The notes: a model not told the origin generated them from the sequence alone. DNA of 64,000 nucleotides from Skermanella sp. TT6 (GCF_016653635.2 NZ_CP067420.1:4676001-4740000), one strand, 5' to 3'; numbered from the stretch's first letter, positions 48,208 through 57,320 are shown. Program-made: numbers and translations.

Positions 48208-49385
48208 GACGCCAGGGACAGCGGCTGCCCGCCCGGAGCGCCGGCCAGCGCCGCCCGCAGGTCGTCCTTCAGCCGTCCGGCCAGCCGGGGCGCGCATGCC
48301 GCCCTGACCGCCTCGACCTGGGCGCGGTAGCGCCCGCCCTTCCCCAGCGTGTCGCTGAGGCCGCTGCGGATCAGGGCGGCCATCTCCTCCCCGTCGCGGC
48401 ACAGGTAGCCGATATCGCCGTGGCGGTCGAACAGGTCGCGGAAGATCGGCAGGTCGAAGGCCAGCATCGGCTTGGCGAACGCCAGGGCGTCGGCCAGCAC
48501 GCCGCTGGGCGAGTAGCGGTAATGGTCGCCCCGGTAGGGCATGCAGACGAAATGCAGGCGGGCCAGGGCTTCGACATAGTCGCGCCGTCCCAGCTTGGCG
48601 GCGGCGGGCCGGCTGGCGAGCGCTCCCAGGTCGGCCCCGGCCATGTCGGCGCCGAGCCGGCCGGCGGCATGGAACTCCACGCCCGGCCCCGCCGCCCGCG
48701 CGGCGATGTCCAGGAACTCGCCGAAACCCTTCTCGCGCGTGGCGCCGCCCATGAAGCCGATGCGCAGCGGTCCGTCCGCCACGGGCGCCGGCGCGGACGC
48801 CGCCTCGACCGAGCTGACGGGATGCGGCAGCACGCGGATGTCGGCGGGATCCAGGCCGGGCAGCGCCGCCAGCAGCTCGCCCCGGATCGCCGGCTCCATC
48901 ACGAAATAGCGGACCGGCAGCCGGCTCGGCAGCGCCATGGCGGTCCGCAGGTCGGTCAGCCGGGTGACGGGGTTGCGCGACCGCCAGGACCACAGCGATG
49001 CCAGGTTCCCGTGCAGGACCACATGGACGTCGCGCACGCTCGACCGCAGGCCGCGCAGCTTCAGCGCGGCGATCAGCGACGGGCACGAGCTGGCCAGGAT
49101 CAGGTGGGATCCGGCGGCATCGGCCAGCAGCCGGCCGGCGAACTCCAGGTCATGGCGCATCCGGCCGCGGAAGCCGGGCGTCCGGGGCGGCAGCTCGACC
49201 GGCCGGAAATCCACATCGGCCCCGTCGGCGGGGTCGATCAGGGAGCGGATCAGGCCGATATGCCCGGCCTCGCCGTAGAAGCGGACGGGCTCGCCGGGGA
49301 AGGCGCGCACGACGGTTTCGAGCAGGCCGGTGTTCACCGGCACATGCTCGTCGCCCCAGATGATGGGCTCGGTGACGATGATCAT
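48204..49385 (-). CDS. Glycosyltransferase, GT4-like
   Basis: 393 residues from MIIVTEPIIWGDEHVPVNTG. The N-terminal GT-B domain is less conserved. The C-terminal domain has RIGFMGGATREKGFGEFLDI, FHAAGRLGADM, VCMPYRGDHYRYSPSGVLAD and PMLAFDLPIFRDL, the pattern of sugar-nucleotide-binding GT4 enzymes. It lies between the O-ligase and GT2 genes. Sugar specificity is unknown. Confidence 0.85.
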   Translation of the reverse strand: MIIVTEPIIWGDEHVPVNTGLLETVVRAFPGEPVRFYGEAGHIGLIRSLIDPADGADVDFRPVELPPRTPGFRGRMRHDLEFAGRLLADAAGSHLILASSCPSLIAALKLRGLRSSVRDVHVVLHGNLASLWSWRSRNPVTRLTDLRTAMALPSRLPVRYFVMEPAIRGELLAALPGLDPADIRVLPHPVSSVEAASAPAPVADGPLRIGFMGGATREKGFGEFLDIAARAAGPGVEFHAAGRLGADMAGADLGALASRPAAAKLGRRDYVEALARLHFVCMPYRGDHYRYSPSGVLADALAFAKPMLAFDLPIFRDLFDRHGDIGYLCRDGEEMAALIRSGLSDTLGKGGRYRAQVEAVRAACAPRLAGRLKDDLRAALAGAPGGQPLSLAS

Positions 49386-49419
49386 GGTCGGTCGGACATA
49401 TTGGACGGTGCGGACCGGG

Positions 49420-50745
49420 TCAACCCACGGGGGCACCGGTGGCGGCGGGCCGCAGGAAACCGCCCCGGCTGACCCGCGCCGCCGCCGGCTCGGCCGCCGC
49501 CCGTTCCGCCCGCTCGGCCGCCGTCAGGATGGCCTTGACCGAGGTCACGATCACCACGGACACGAAGAATACCGAGTAATAGGCCATCGACAGCGCCGCC
49601 CCGGCGACGAAGTAGCTGATGAAGCTGACCTGCATCATCCGTCCCAGGTGGAACGCCCACTCGAACTCCGGCCGGTCCCGGCTCATCCGGATGATCGACC
49701 GGGCGTTCAGCCAGCCGACCACGCCGATCCCCAGGAAGATCGCCAGCCCGACCGGCCCCTGGTCGCCCAGCACCTGGAAATAGATGCTGTGGGCCGCCCG
49801 CTGCGGCCGGTTGGGAACGTAGCGCTGGAACACCTGCCGGACCTCGGTCGTGGCGAGGCCGCCGCCCACCAGCGGTCGGTCGGCCGCCACCCGCATCGCA
49901 TAGTTCCAGGCGTCGAACCTGCCCTGGACCGATTCGTCCTTCTGGTAGTTCTCGATCGTGCCGATGCGCTCCTTCCAGCTGTCCGGCATCATCGTCACGG
50001 CGGGCACGAAGGAGGCCAGCAGGAGCACCATGGTCACGAACTTGCCGGACGAGCGCAGCCAGAACACGAAGGCCGTCACGCTGAGCGCCAGGAACCCGCC
50101 GCGCGAGTAGCTCCCGATCACCGAGATGATGGTCAGCGCCATGGCCAGCGCCAGGCCCATCTTGATCAGCCGGTTGGCCGTGGTCACCCGCAGGTAGTTC
50201 ATCAGCGGGATGACCATGCAGCAGGCGAGCGCCAGGTGGTTGCGGTCCTCGATGATCGATTGCGGCGGCCCGAGCACTGTATAGGCGCCGCCGTTGGCGA
50301 TCGTGAAGCCGCCGCCCTTGACCCCGAAATAGCCGATCGACAGCGTGATCATCCAGATCAGCGCCTGGATGCGGACCTGGCTGCGCATGATCGCCGCGAC
50401 GGCCAGGGCGAAGATCAGGTTCTTGATGTGCAGGTCCCAGTGGAACCACGAATTGGACGGTGCCAGCGAGGTGGCCGTCGTGAGCGTCATCCAGGCCATG
50501 AACAGCATGATCATGACCGTGGCGGCGTTCAACGGCAGGCGCTTCGGCTCCCTCGCCACCAGCCACGCGATGAAGGTGATGACGACGATCACCAGGTTGA
50601 GCTGGAGGGCGTAGGTGAAGTCCCAGGTCAGGCGGTGCGGGCTCATGATCGCGATCCAGGCCCAGGTGAGCACGCCGACCGCCGGCATCGTCAGCGCCAT
50701 CACCGCGAGGACCAGGAAAAGCATGAACAGAATGAGGGAACGCAT
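49420..50745 (-). CDS. Putative O-glycosylation ligase, exosortase-A associated
   Basis: 441 residues with about ten membrane helices. It resembles TIGR03097, the O-antigen ligase-like protein of exosortase-A systems, in regions such as PHRLTWDFTYALQLNLVIVV, YFGVKGGGFTIANGGAYTVL and ERIGTIENYQKDESVQGRFD. The Wzy/WaaL-type periplasmic loop SIYFQVLGDQGPVGLAIFLG is present. It would polymerise or transfer glycan on the periplasmic side. It is the first gene of the minus-strand operon. Confidence 0.9.
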   Translation of the reverse strand: MRSLILFMLFLVLAVMALTMPAVGVLTWAWIAIMSPHRLTWDFTYALQLNLVIVVITFIAWLVAREPKRLPLNAATVMIMLFMAWMTLTTATSLAPSNSWFHWDLHIKNLIFALAVAAIMRSQVRIQALIWMITLSIGYFGVKGGGFTIANGGAYTVLGPPQSIIEDRNHLALACCMVIPLMNYLRVTTANRLIKMGLALAMALTIISVIGSYSRGGFLALSVTAFVFWLRSSGKFVTMVLLLASFVPAVTMMPDSWKERIGTIENYQKDESVQGRFDAWNYAMRVAADRPLVGGGLATTEVRQVFQRYVPNRPQRAAHSIYFQVLGDQGPVGLAIFLGIGVVGWLNARSIIRMSRDRPEFEWAFHLGRMMQVSFISYFVAGAALSMAYYSVFFVSVVIVTSVKAILTAAERAERAAAEPAAARVSRGGFLRPAATGAPVG

Positions 50746-51110
50746 TCAGTGCCCGTCCACCGGGATTTCAAAACCCCTAAAAATCTTCGGAAAGACCATG
50801 CGCCGAACGGACCGCCGCGGCGGTCCCGACCACATCATGGCGGCCATTTACGGTGCCAGGACCCAGAAGGGTCAAATCGAACTTGGAAGTAAGCCCATTT
50901 CGCACTATTGGCCCCCTTTGACTTTTTGCGTAGTGATATGGCGGGTGTGTTTCATGCCGCTTGGCAATATTTCCCGGGTATCGGCGGCATCCTTCAAGGC
51001 GGACGAACCGTTTGCCCCTTGGTTGTTCATTCCGGGGGGGTCGTTCATTCCGGGGGGCCGTCAGCCCCGCGGAGCTGAGTCCTGAAGGATCGGGCCCGAA
51101 AGGAACTAGG
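50746..51110. other. Divergent promoter region with a short direct repeat
   Basis: This spacer separates the O-ligase operon from the plus-strand glycosyltransferase. No gene is supported. GTTCATTCCGGGGGG occurs twice (51025-51039 and 51043-51057). The region should contain both promoters, but I see no clean sigma-70 or sigma-54 site. Confidence 0.5.
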
Positions 51111-52559
51111 TTGACTGGGTTTGCTTCTTCACAGATTGATCAGGCCATGGTGTCGGCGTCCGGCCGCGACGGCGAGGAGCGGAGCGACCGCGATCCCCTG
51201 AAGGTGCTGGTCCTGTCCTGGTACTTCCCGCCGTCCAACACGATCGGCGCGATCCGGGTCGGCAAGCTGGCCAAATACCTGATGCGCCGCCATGTGGACG
51301 TGCGGGTCGTGACCGCGCGCGAGCCCGACCTCGCCAAGACCCTGCCGCTGGAGATCCCGCCGGAACGGGTGGTCTATACCCGCGCGGTGGACGTCAACCG
51401 GCCGATCGACGTGGTCGGCAACCTGCGCAACCGCCTGCTGCGCCGGACGCCGCCCCCCGGCGGCGGCGCTCCGGCCGGGGCCGGCGGCACCGGGGGCGGG
51501 GGCCGCGGTTCCCTCGTCGGGCGGGTGCTGTCCACGGTCAGCGATTTCTATCTCAACCTGTCCAACCTGCCGGACCGCTATGTCGGCTGGCTTCCCTGGG
51601 CCGTGGCAGGGGCCAGGCGCACCTGCCGCGACTGGAAGCCCGACCTGATCTACGTGACCGGCCCGCCCTTCACCGCCTTCCTCGCCGGCCACCATCTCAG
51701 CGCCCGGCTGGGCGTGCCCTGGATCGCCGAGTTCCGCGACCGCTGGGCCGACGACCCCTATTTCGAGGCGCCGGACTGGCGGATGGCGCTGCTCGACCGC
51801 ATGGAACGCCGGGTCGCCGGCAGCGCCAGCGGCATCGTCACCGTGTCCGAGCCCTGGACCGAGTTCTACCGCGCCAAGTACGGCAAGCCGGTCGCGACCA
51901 TCTACAACGGCTACGATCCCCAGGACTTCCCGCTGCCGACCGAGCCGCCCCCGGCCTCGCCGGACCTGACGATCACCTATGCCGGCGTGCTCTATTCCGG
52001 CCGGCGCGACCCCTCGCCGCTGTTCCAGGCGCTGGCCCTGCTGGGGCCGGAGCGGGAGCGGGTCCGGATCGAGTTCTACGGCAGCGACCCCGGGCTGGTG
52101 TTCCCCCCGGCCGAGCGGGCGGGCGTCACCGACCGGGTCACGGTCCACCCCGCCGTGCCCTACAAGCAATCGCTGGAGATCCAGCGCCGGTCCGACGTGC
52201 TGCTGCTGCTCCAATGGAACAACCCGCGCGAGCAGGGCAACGTGCCGGCCAAGCTGTTCGAGTATTTCGGCGTGCTCCGCCCCATCCTCGGCATCGGCCT
52301 GGAGGACGGCGTTCCCGCGCGCCTGATCCGCGAGCGGCAGGCCGGCTTCTTCTCCAACGATCCCCAGGCCATCGCCGACCAGATCCGCCGCTGGCTGGCC
52401 GCCAAGGACGCCGCCGGCGGCCGCCTGGAACGCTTGTCCCCCGCCGCCCGCGAGGGCCTGTCGCGCGACATCCAGTTCGAGCGGCTGCTGGATTTCTGCG
52501 TCAAGGTCACCCAGCCCGTCGCCGCCGACTGCGCCACCCGAAAGCCCAGGGACGCCTGA
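51111..52559 (+). CDS. GT4-family glycosyltransferase
   Basis: About 482 residues from a TTG with AAAGGA six bases upstream; an ATG at 51147 is possible. GT-B features are LKVLVLSWYFPPSNTIGAIR, PDLIYVTGPPFTAFLAGHHL, IAEFRDRWADDPYFEAPDW, VTVSEPWTEFYRAKYGK and AKLFEYFGVLRPILGIG. A glycine/proline-rich insert (PPPGGGAPAGAGGTGGGGRG) lies near residue 120. It is of the exosortase-system glycosyltransferase type. A diverged fragment of a homologous gene lies 5.3 kb away at 57.1 kb. Confidence 0.88.
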   Translation: MTGFASSQIDQAMVSASGRDGEERSDRDPLKVLVLSWYFPPSNTIGAIRVGKLAKYLMRRHVDVRVVTAREPDLAKTLPLEIPPERVVYTRAVDVNRPIDVVGNLRNRLLRRTPPPGGGAPAGAGGTGGGGRGSLVGRVLSTVSDFYLNLSNLPDRYVGWLPWAVAGARRTCRDWKPDLIYVTGPPFTAFLAGHHLSARLGVPWIAEFRDRWADDPYFEAPDWRMALLDRMERRVAGSASGIVTVSEPWTEFYRAKYGKPVATIYNGYDPQDFPLPTEPPPASPDLTITYAGVLYSGRRDPSPLFQALALLGPERERVRIEFYGSDPGLVFPPAERAGVTDRVTVHPAVPYKQSLEIQRRSDVLLLLQWNNPREQGNVPAKLFEYFGVLRPILGIGLEDGVPARLIRERQAGFFSNDPQAIADQIRRWLAAKDAAGGRLERLSPAAREGLSRDIQFERLLDFCVKVTQPVAADCATRKPRDA

Positions 52560-52570
52560 GGGGCTCAGGC
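52554..52570 (+). terminator. Hairpin overlapping the glycosyltransferase stop
   Basis: GCCTGAG-GGG-CTCAGGC, 7-bp arms, includes the stop codon. There is no T tract. Confidence 0.35.
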
Positions 52571-53511
52571 GAACTCGAGGATCCGCCGATCGTGGGCCGG
52601 GACTGCCGCCGGACGGTCCGGGGACGGGTCATTGCCGATCATCCGGGAAAAGTCGTCATTGGTCACTATCCTGGTCCCGGCGGCCTCTCCGGCTGCCGCA
52701 GCAGGAAATGGCCGCGTTGCTTCGCCCCCCTGGGCGAAATGCCAGCCAGGACGGCTTTACGGAGGAGTTCCTGGCGGATGGTGAGGAAGGCAACGGTCAT
52801 GCCGGACACGCCTTTGGGCGGGAATGTAGGGTTTTAGGGATATTTATCCTATATCCTGGACTGAAGTCAAGATCGACGGTTTCGATAGAACGATACTGGC
52901 GCCGAGCGCCTTCGGAATGCGGAGATTGGGGATCACGGATGAACACGGATATCTGGGATGGGCACGGATATCCAGGGATCGACCTCGCGCCTGTCAGGCT
53001 ACACGGGTCAGGCTACCATGGCGGGTATTGGACTTGGCCACACCATCGGTGCGGCACCCATGGCAATTGACAACACGCATGCATTCGGCGCACAGTTCGC
53101 GCGCCGTCGCACCCCGCGAGGCGGCCGAGCAAGGAGCTACCAACTCCCCACCCGGCCTGACCACCGATCTCTCTGTTCAAGGACCAAATCGATGGCTACC
53201 GATCCGAATAGCACAACCGGCGCCCTGTTGCGCCAATCTTTGTTCTCCGCCGCCGCAGGGGTCCCGGCTCCTGCGGCGGCGGGAACACCCGTTCCTGACT
53301 GCTGACCGCCGCCGGCTTCGGCCGGGTCCGGTGCGGCTGACGGTTTCGCCAGCGATCCTTCCCGGCATTCGACGGGGCCGCGAACCGGCCTTCGGCACTC
53401 GCGCTGTCGGCGAGCGTTCCGCGCTTTCCGGATGGCGGCATGGTTTTGCCCGAAGGACCGCGACGACGGCCTTGGTTCCCGTACCGCATGCGTGCGAAGG
53501 GTCCGGTTCAG
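52571..53511. other. Gene-poor left part of the accessory island
   Basis: About 940 bases without a convincing gene. Around 52705-52804 the minus strand reads MTVAFLTIRQELLRKAVLAG, which looks like a short broken coding remnant. A hairpin with 11-bp arms (53249-53259 and 53270-53280) lies further right. AT-rich patches near 52830-52860 suggest decayed or foreign DNA. Confidence 0.45.
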
Positions 53512-53730
53512 ATGCAGGACGACGACAATTCCAATTCCCCGCTCATGGCCCACGCCCTCGACGTGATCGGCCTGCTCAAGGACACCCGGCTGACGGTCAT
53601 CGAATCCGAGCCGACCGACGCCATGATCGCCGCCGGCATGGCCGTGGCGGGAACCAGCGCCGAGCGGACCCGCGCCATATTCATGGCGATGCTCGCGGCG
53701 GCCGGAAAGCTGCCGACTCGGACACAGTAG
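53512..53730 (+). CDS. Small hypothetical protein
   Basis: 72 residues from MQDDDNSNSPLMAHALDVIG. The core ESEPTDAMIAAGMAVAGTSA followed by ERTRAIFMAMLAAAG resembles short soluble proteins often found in alphaproteobacteria with an EPTDAMI-type helix, of unknown function. The upstream open frame (from 53440) has unlikely composition. Confidence 0.5.
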   Translation: MQDDDNSNSPLMAHALDVIGLLKDTRLTVIESEPTDAMIAAGMAVAGTSAERTRAIFMAMLAAAGKLPTRTQ

Positions 53731-53826
53731 CAACAGGCCGCGGAGCTATGGCGATTCGGTGAAGGAACGCGGGATCATGCCGTTCGGAATCATGTGGAGT
53801 ATCGGTATCCGACCGTTCCCTGGCTG

Positions 53827-54276
53827 ATGCCCAACCTGCAGTTCGATCCGCTGATGAAGGCTTGGCGCCTGACCCGGCGGCTGGAAGAGCGGCGCCAGCC
53901 GAGCTGGGCGGAGATCGGCCGGCACCTGGCGATGCCGTTCAGGCGGCGCCTGTTCCTGGTCCGCGACGGCTTGGGCCTTCGTCCGCCGTTCTGCTGCACC
54001 ATGTTCCCGCTGGCCGCCGAACTGCTGGGAGTGCCGACGGATTTCCACGGCGGCGCCTGGGCCGACGGGGCGCAGTCATTGCGCCTGAGCATCCTGGTCC
54101 ACAGTGCGGGAGCGGCGCAGGCAGCCGTGTCCGGCCCGATCCCTCCCGAACCGCGCGCGGCGGACCGGACCGGCTGCCTGAAGGCGGTCGCGGTCCCCCT
54201 GGCATCCGAAGAGACGCACTTGCCTTCGGATGTTAGGCTGGTGCTTTTGGCGGTGGCATGGCCGAAGCCGGCGTGA
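53827..54276 (+). CDS. Hypothetical protein
   Basis: 149 residues from MPNLQFDPLMKAWRLTRRLE; a longer start at 53794 exists. The N-terminal part is basic and helical (RRLEERRQPSWAEIGRHLAM, PFRRRLFLVRDGLGL), the C-terminal part hydrophobic without clear membrane helices. No family is recognised. GC content is still host-like here, in contrast to the next gene. Confidence 0.45.
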   Translation: MPNLQFDPLMKAWRLTRRLEERRQPSWAEIGRHLAMPFRRRLFLVRDGLGLRPPFCCTMFPLAAELLGVPTDFHGGAWADGAQSLRLSILVHSAGAAQAAVSGPIPPEPRAADRTGCLKAVAVPLASEETHLPSDVRLVLLAVAWPKPA

Positions 54277-54437
54277 TTGGGGAGATTTCTTCTGTCAGGT
54301 CCCGGGACCTATGAAAATTATGCTGACAGCCACTCGCAACAAGAAAATTAACGCAGTGTTTGTCTCATTTTTCTATAATTCGTATTCATTTAATGTAAAA
54401 ATTACAATTCATTGAGCTGTTGGAAAGTTTGAAGCAG

Positions 54438-55097
54438 ATGCGGTATGCACTTGTCGACGGTCAGAGGGCAGATGCACGGCCTAAACTCAAAGGGCGCTGC
54501 CCCGACTGCGATGCCGAGATGGTTGCGAGGTGTGGTCCCGTTAACGTTTGGCACTGGGCGCATAAAGGACGACTGTCATGCGATCCCTGGTGGGAATCGG
54601 AAACCGAGTGGCACCGTAGTTGGAAGAACAACTTTCCATTAGATTGGCAAGAAGTTAGGCATATCGATCAAACGACCGGCGAGAGGCATATTGCCGACGT
54701 GAAGATTCCTTACGGATTAGTGATTGAATTCCAAAATTCACCTATCGACTCAATTGAAATGCGGTCACGCGAGAACTTTTATGGAAAAATGATTTGGATT
54801 GTTAATGTTACAACAGGAATGATCAAAGGCTATTTTAGCGTTGGCCTAAGCGGACCAATTCAGAAAGACCCTTTAATTTATCAAATCAACTGGTGGAGTC
54901 GCAGTCAGTTCTTGCGAAAATGGGGAGAGGCAACCGCAACGGTTTACTTTGACTTCGGAACCGACACCCTATGGCGCCTCATCTTCTATGACCCAGAAAA
55001 GACTGTGGGCGCTGTTAGCCCAATTCCAAAACGATGCCTAATCGAAGATTGCAGCAATGGCAGAGCAATTAGAACCATGAATGATGCCGGTGTTTGA
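54438..55097 (+). CDS. CoiA-like nuclease-domain protein
   Basis: 219 residues from MRYALVDGQRADARPKLKGR (a TTG at 54420 is an alternative). A cysteine-containing N-terminal ribbon (CPDCDAEMVARCG, then WHWAHKGRLSCDPWWESETE) precedes a nuclease-like core with HIADVKIPYGLVIEFQNSPI, the D...ExQ pattern of the restriction-endonuclease fold seen in competence protein CoiA. The gene is AT-rich and preceded by very AT-rich DNA, unlike its neighbours, so it was probably acquired. The role may be in defence or DNA processing. Confidence 0.7.
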   Translation: MRYALVDGQRADARPKLKGRCPDCDAEMVARCGPVNVWHWAHKGRLSCDPWWESETEWHRSWKNNFPLDWQEVRHIDQTTGERHIADVKIPYGLVIEFQNSPIDSIEMRSRENFYGKMIWIVNVTTGMIKGYFSVGLSGPIQKDPLIYQINWWSRSQFLRKWGEATATVYFDFGTDTLWRLIFYDPEKTVGAVSPIPKRCLIEDCSNGRAIRTMNDAGV

Positions 55098-55125
55098 TAC
55101 CGAAACCGTCGCAACGGTTTCGGTA
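55098..55125 (+). terminator. Terminator-like hairpin after the CoiA-like gene
   Basis: TACCGAAACCGT-CGCA-ACGGTTTCGGTA: perfect 12-bp arms directly after the stop codon. A second hairpin (55171-55181 with 55195-55205) follows. Confidence 0.7.
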
Positions 55126-55282
55126 TGGCCCTTTCGATCGATGCCTATGGCATTGATCTGCCGGGTTTTCGGTTTCCGGATTATCTTGCTGATCATCCGG
55201 AAACCTTATAAAAAGTTGCGCAGGAGGCATCAGCAGAGCGGTGGGAGAGATAGCGGTTGACGGACGTCGCTTCATTTTTGTA

Positions 55283-55296
55283 ACCTACATGTAGGT
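55283..55296. promoter_or_regulatory. Palindromic operator upstream of the XRE/ImmA operon
   Basis: ACCTACATGTAGGT is a perfect 14-bp palindrome 23 bases before the first gene of the pair. Its position is that of an operator for the HTH protein encoded downstream. Binding is inferred. Confidence 0.5.
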
Positions 55297-55319
55297 GAAA
55301 AAAGTGAAGTGAGACCACC

Positions 55320-55991
55320 ATGGAACCCGCGTCAGACTTACCTTCTTGTATCGTTCACAAGGGTTTGGCTGCCCGGCACAAGCTCCGCGAGCTTTCGGTG
55401 CCGCTTGAGCTTCTGATCGAAGCGGCACAACAGGGATTCGTTGAGCGCTTGAACGCTGAACCTCCATTCGACCCTGTTACCGCACCGGGCACGGACGCGT
55501 GGCGATATCCTGTCCGGATGTTGCGCAAGGCGCTGATGGAACTTGGGTGGCGCATAGACAACCCTCGTAACCTTCCATTGGTGATTTCCGATGAAAAGAA
55601 GATCAATATTACGGTTAGCAGTGGAGATGAGTTCACGGGTGCAGAGGGTCCGCGACAACCGCGCAGCAAGAACCCGAAGGGCGTGTTGATGGAGGAAGCT
55701 ATTGCTCGAAACACAAGACAATACGACCTCTTTCCGGGCAGCTTACCTGTTGCTGTTCAAAAATTTGATCAGACCATCACATACAAGACATGGGTGTTCC
55801 TTATTTACATTACTGACGAGGAGATCCGTGCTGAGTTGTCTCTCCCAAGCTCCATGGATGGGGCCGACCATGTGAACAGATGGGCCGAAAGAATCCTAAT
55901 TCCGGTGTCTTTGCCAGATGCCGAAGTTAGTGATGAGCCTAATTTTGACGAAGGTCCGGATATCCGTCCAGTTGTAACTCTAAAGATTTAG
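55320..55991 (+). CDS. Unknown partner of the XRE/ImmA protein
   Basis: 223 residues from MEPASDLPSCIVHKGLAARH. Conserved-looking segments are YPVRMLRKALMELGWRIDNP, LPLVISDEKKINITVSSGDE and EEAIARNTRQYDLFPGSLPV. There is no signal peptide, membrane helix or enzyme motif I recognise. It lies 2 bases upstream of the regulator/metalloprotease gene, so the two form an operon. Such pairs occur in accessory regions and may be stress-responsive or toxin-antitoxin-like. Confidence 0.6.
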   Translation: MEPASDLPSCIVHKGLAARHKLRELSVPLELLIEAAQQGFVERLNAEPPFDPVTAPGTDAWRYPVRMLRKALMELGWRIDNPRNLPLVISDEKKINITVSSGDEFTGAEGPRQPRSKNPKGVLMEEAIARNTRQYDLFPGSLPVAVQKFDQTITYKTWVFLIYITDEEIRAELSLPSSMDGADHVNRWAERILIPVSLPDAEVSDEPNFDEGPDIRPVVTLKI

Positions 55992-55993
55992 AT

Positions 55994-57076
55994 ATGAACG
56001 GTGACAGGTTGCGCGTTGCTCGCCAACGGCGAGCTATGACAAAGAAACATCTGGCAGAAATGATGTCGGTGACTCCGCGGACGATCACCGGATGGGAGGC
56101 TGATGAGTATCCACCTGACGAACGTAATCTATGGAAGCTGTCGGATGTGCTCGGTTTCCCAGTTTCCTTCTTCGAGTTGGATGACACCGCCAAAACGATG
56201 ACTGAAGCGGTGAGCTTTCGTTCGTTAACAAAGAAGACTGCCGGACAGCGCGATGCAGTGCTCGCCATGTGCGATATTGCAAAAGACGTTGCCACCTGGA
56301 TCGCGGAGCGGTTTGGGATTCCGTCACCAGCAGTTCCGGACTTGCGCGATGAAGACCCAACTATTGCTGCAATCTTGCTGCGACGTGAATGGGGGCTGGG
56401 AAACAGACCAATCAAAAATATGGTACATCTACTTGAGGCAAAAGGTGTCCGTGTTTTTGCCCTTGTTGAAAATTGCCGCGAGGTAGACGCTTGCTCATTC
56501 TGGTCCGACGGTGTTCCGTTTGTAATGCTGAACACAGAAACATCGAATGAGAGATGTCGATTTGATATGGCGCATGAGCTTGGGCATTTAGTTCTGCATA
56601 AACATGCAGCCCCAACCGGACGCGCAGCAGAAAATGAGGCAAACGCATTCGCATCTGAATTTTTGATGCCTGAATCGAGTGTGCGCGCTACTAACGTAGA
56701 TTATTGGTCAATTCGCTCCCTCATCGAAAAGAAGAAGCTATGGAATGTATCTGCGTTGGCACTTGCTTATCGACTTCATTATCTTGGATTGATGTCAGAA
56801 TGGCACTTCAAGTCATTGAATATTGAGCTCGGGCGCAGAGGCTATAAGAACAAGGAGCCAGATGGCTCGCCAAAGGAGCAGTCTGAAATTTTTGATGCGG
56901 TCTTAAGGGTCATGAGAGAAAGGGGAATTAGCCTTCGGTTTGCAGCTAACGAGATGTCAATTCCAGAAGGGGAGTTGATTGGATTGATGTATGGACTTGC
57001 CAAGTTGCCTATAGATGGATTTGCAAGGCAAGCGGCTGAGCAGCGAAACGGAACGCATCTGCGCGTTGTAAAGTGA
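55994..57076 (+). CDS. XRE regulator fused to ImmA/IrrE metallopeptidase
   Basis: 360 residues. The N-terminal HTH (residues ~1-60, LRVARQRRAMTKKHLAEMMS) is followed by an ImmA/IrrE (DUF955) domain with the zinc motif HELGH at H194-H198 and a downstream glutamate in ENEANAFASEFLMP. Such proteins cleave repressors or antitoxins in response to DNA damage or phage. It is AT-richer than the host genes. The partner gene upstream is a likely regulator or substrate. Confidence 0.85.
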   Translation: MNGDRLRVARQRRAMTKKHLAEMMSVTPRTITGWEADEYPPDERNLWKLSDVLGFPVSFFELDDTAKTMTEAVSFRSLTKKTAGQRDAVLAMCDIAKDVATWIAERFGIPSPAVPDLRDEDPTIAAILLRREWGLGNRPIKNMVHLLEAKGVRVFALVENCREVDACSFWSDGVPFVMLNTETSNERCRFDMAHELGHLVLHKHAAPTGRAAENEANAFASEFLMPESSVRATNVDYWSIRSLIEKKKLWNVSALALAYRLHYLGLMSEWHFKSLNIELGRRGYKNKEPDGSPKEQSEIFDAVLRVMRERGISLRFAANEMSIPEGELIGLMYGLAKLPIDGFARQAAEQRNGTHLRVVK

Positions 57077-57088
57077 ACTCATGACTTT

Positions 57089-57164
57089 CGAATGGAGCGG
57101 CGGGTTGCCGGCAGCGCCGGTGGCATCGTCACCGTGTCCGAGCCCTGGACCGAGTTCTACCGCG
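57089..57164 (+). pseudogene. Fragment of a GT4 glycosyltransferase gene
   Basis: The reading frame MERRVAGSAGGIVTVSEPWTEFYRD matches residues in the intact glycosyltransferase at 51798-51873 (MERRVAGSASGIVTVSEPWT...). Most differences are third-position and silent, so it is a diverged homologue, not a recent copy. It starts 13 bases after the XRE/ImmA stop and ends 8 bases before the Abi-like stop codon. It marks an old recombination junction. Confidence 0.8.
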
Positions 57165-57172
57165 ACAGTTTA

Positions 57173-57286
57173 TCAGTAGCGGAACTCAGGCCTTGTGACC
57201 ACGCCCAGCAAGCTGCCGGCGGGATCCGTGACAAGCAACGCTTGTGGACGTGTCGCTGGTGTCGAGCCCTTAGGAAAGAACTTCGC
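57173..57286 (-). pseudogene. 3' end of the interrupted Abi/HEPN-like gene
   Basis: 38 codons ending at TGA (AKFFPKGSTPATRPQALLVT then DPAGSLLGVVTRPEFRY). The frame joins exactly to the 5' part at 61590-62624 when the transposon and one direct repeat are removed. LLVTDPAGSLLGVVTRPE looks like the last strand and helix of a CBS domain. Confidence 0.88.
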
Positions 57287-57296
57287 GGAAAGGTCC
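57287..57296. repeat. Left target-site duplication
   Basis: GGAAAGGTCC borders the left transposon end and is repeated at 61590-61599. The family usually makes 8-bp duplications; the 10-bp match may include two chance bases. Confidence 0.85.
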
Positions 57297-57320
57297 GGTA
57301 TTCGGTAGCAAACACACCCA
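57297..57320. repeat. Left terminal inverted repeat
   Basis: 24 bases starting GGTATTCGGTAGC and ending ACACACCCA; the exact reverse complement of 61566-61589. Three further bases outside also pair because the target repeat begins GGA and ends TCC. Confidence 0.9.

Noticed and set aside
50900..50990. Sigma-54 -24/-12 promoter upstream of the EPS glycosyltransferase
   Set aside because: TGGC-like and TTGC-like pieces are present but their spacing is wrong.
51798..57164. Island flanked by direct repeats made from the glycosyltransferase match
   Set aside because: The two copies differ at many silent positions, so they are old homologues, not insertion-generated repeats.
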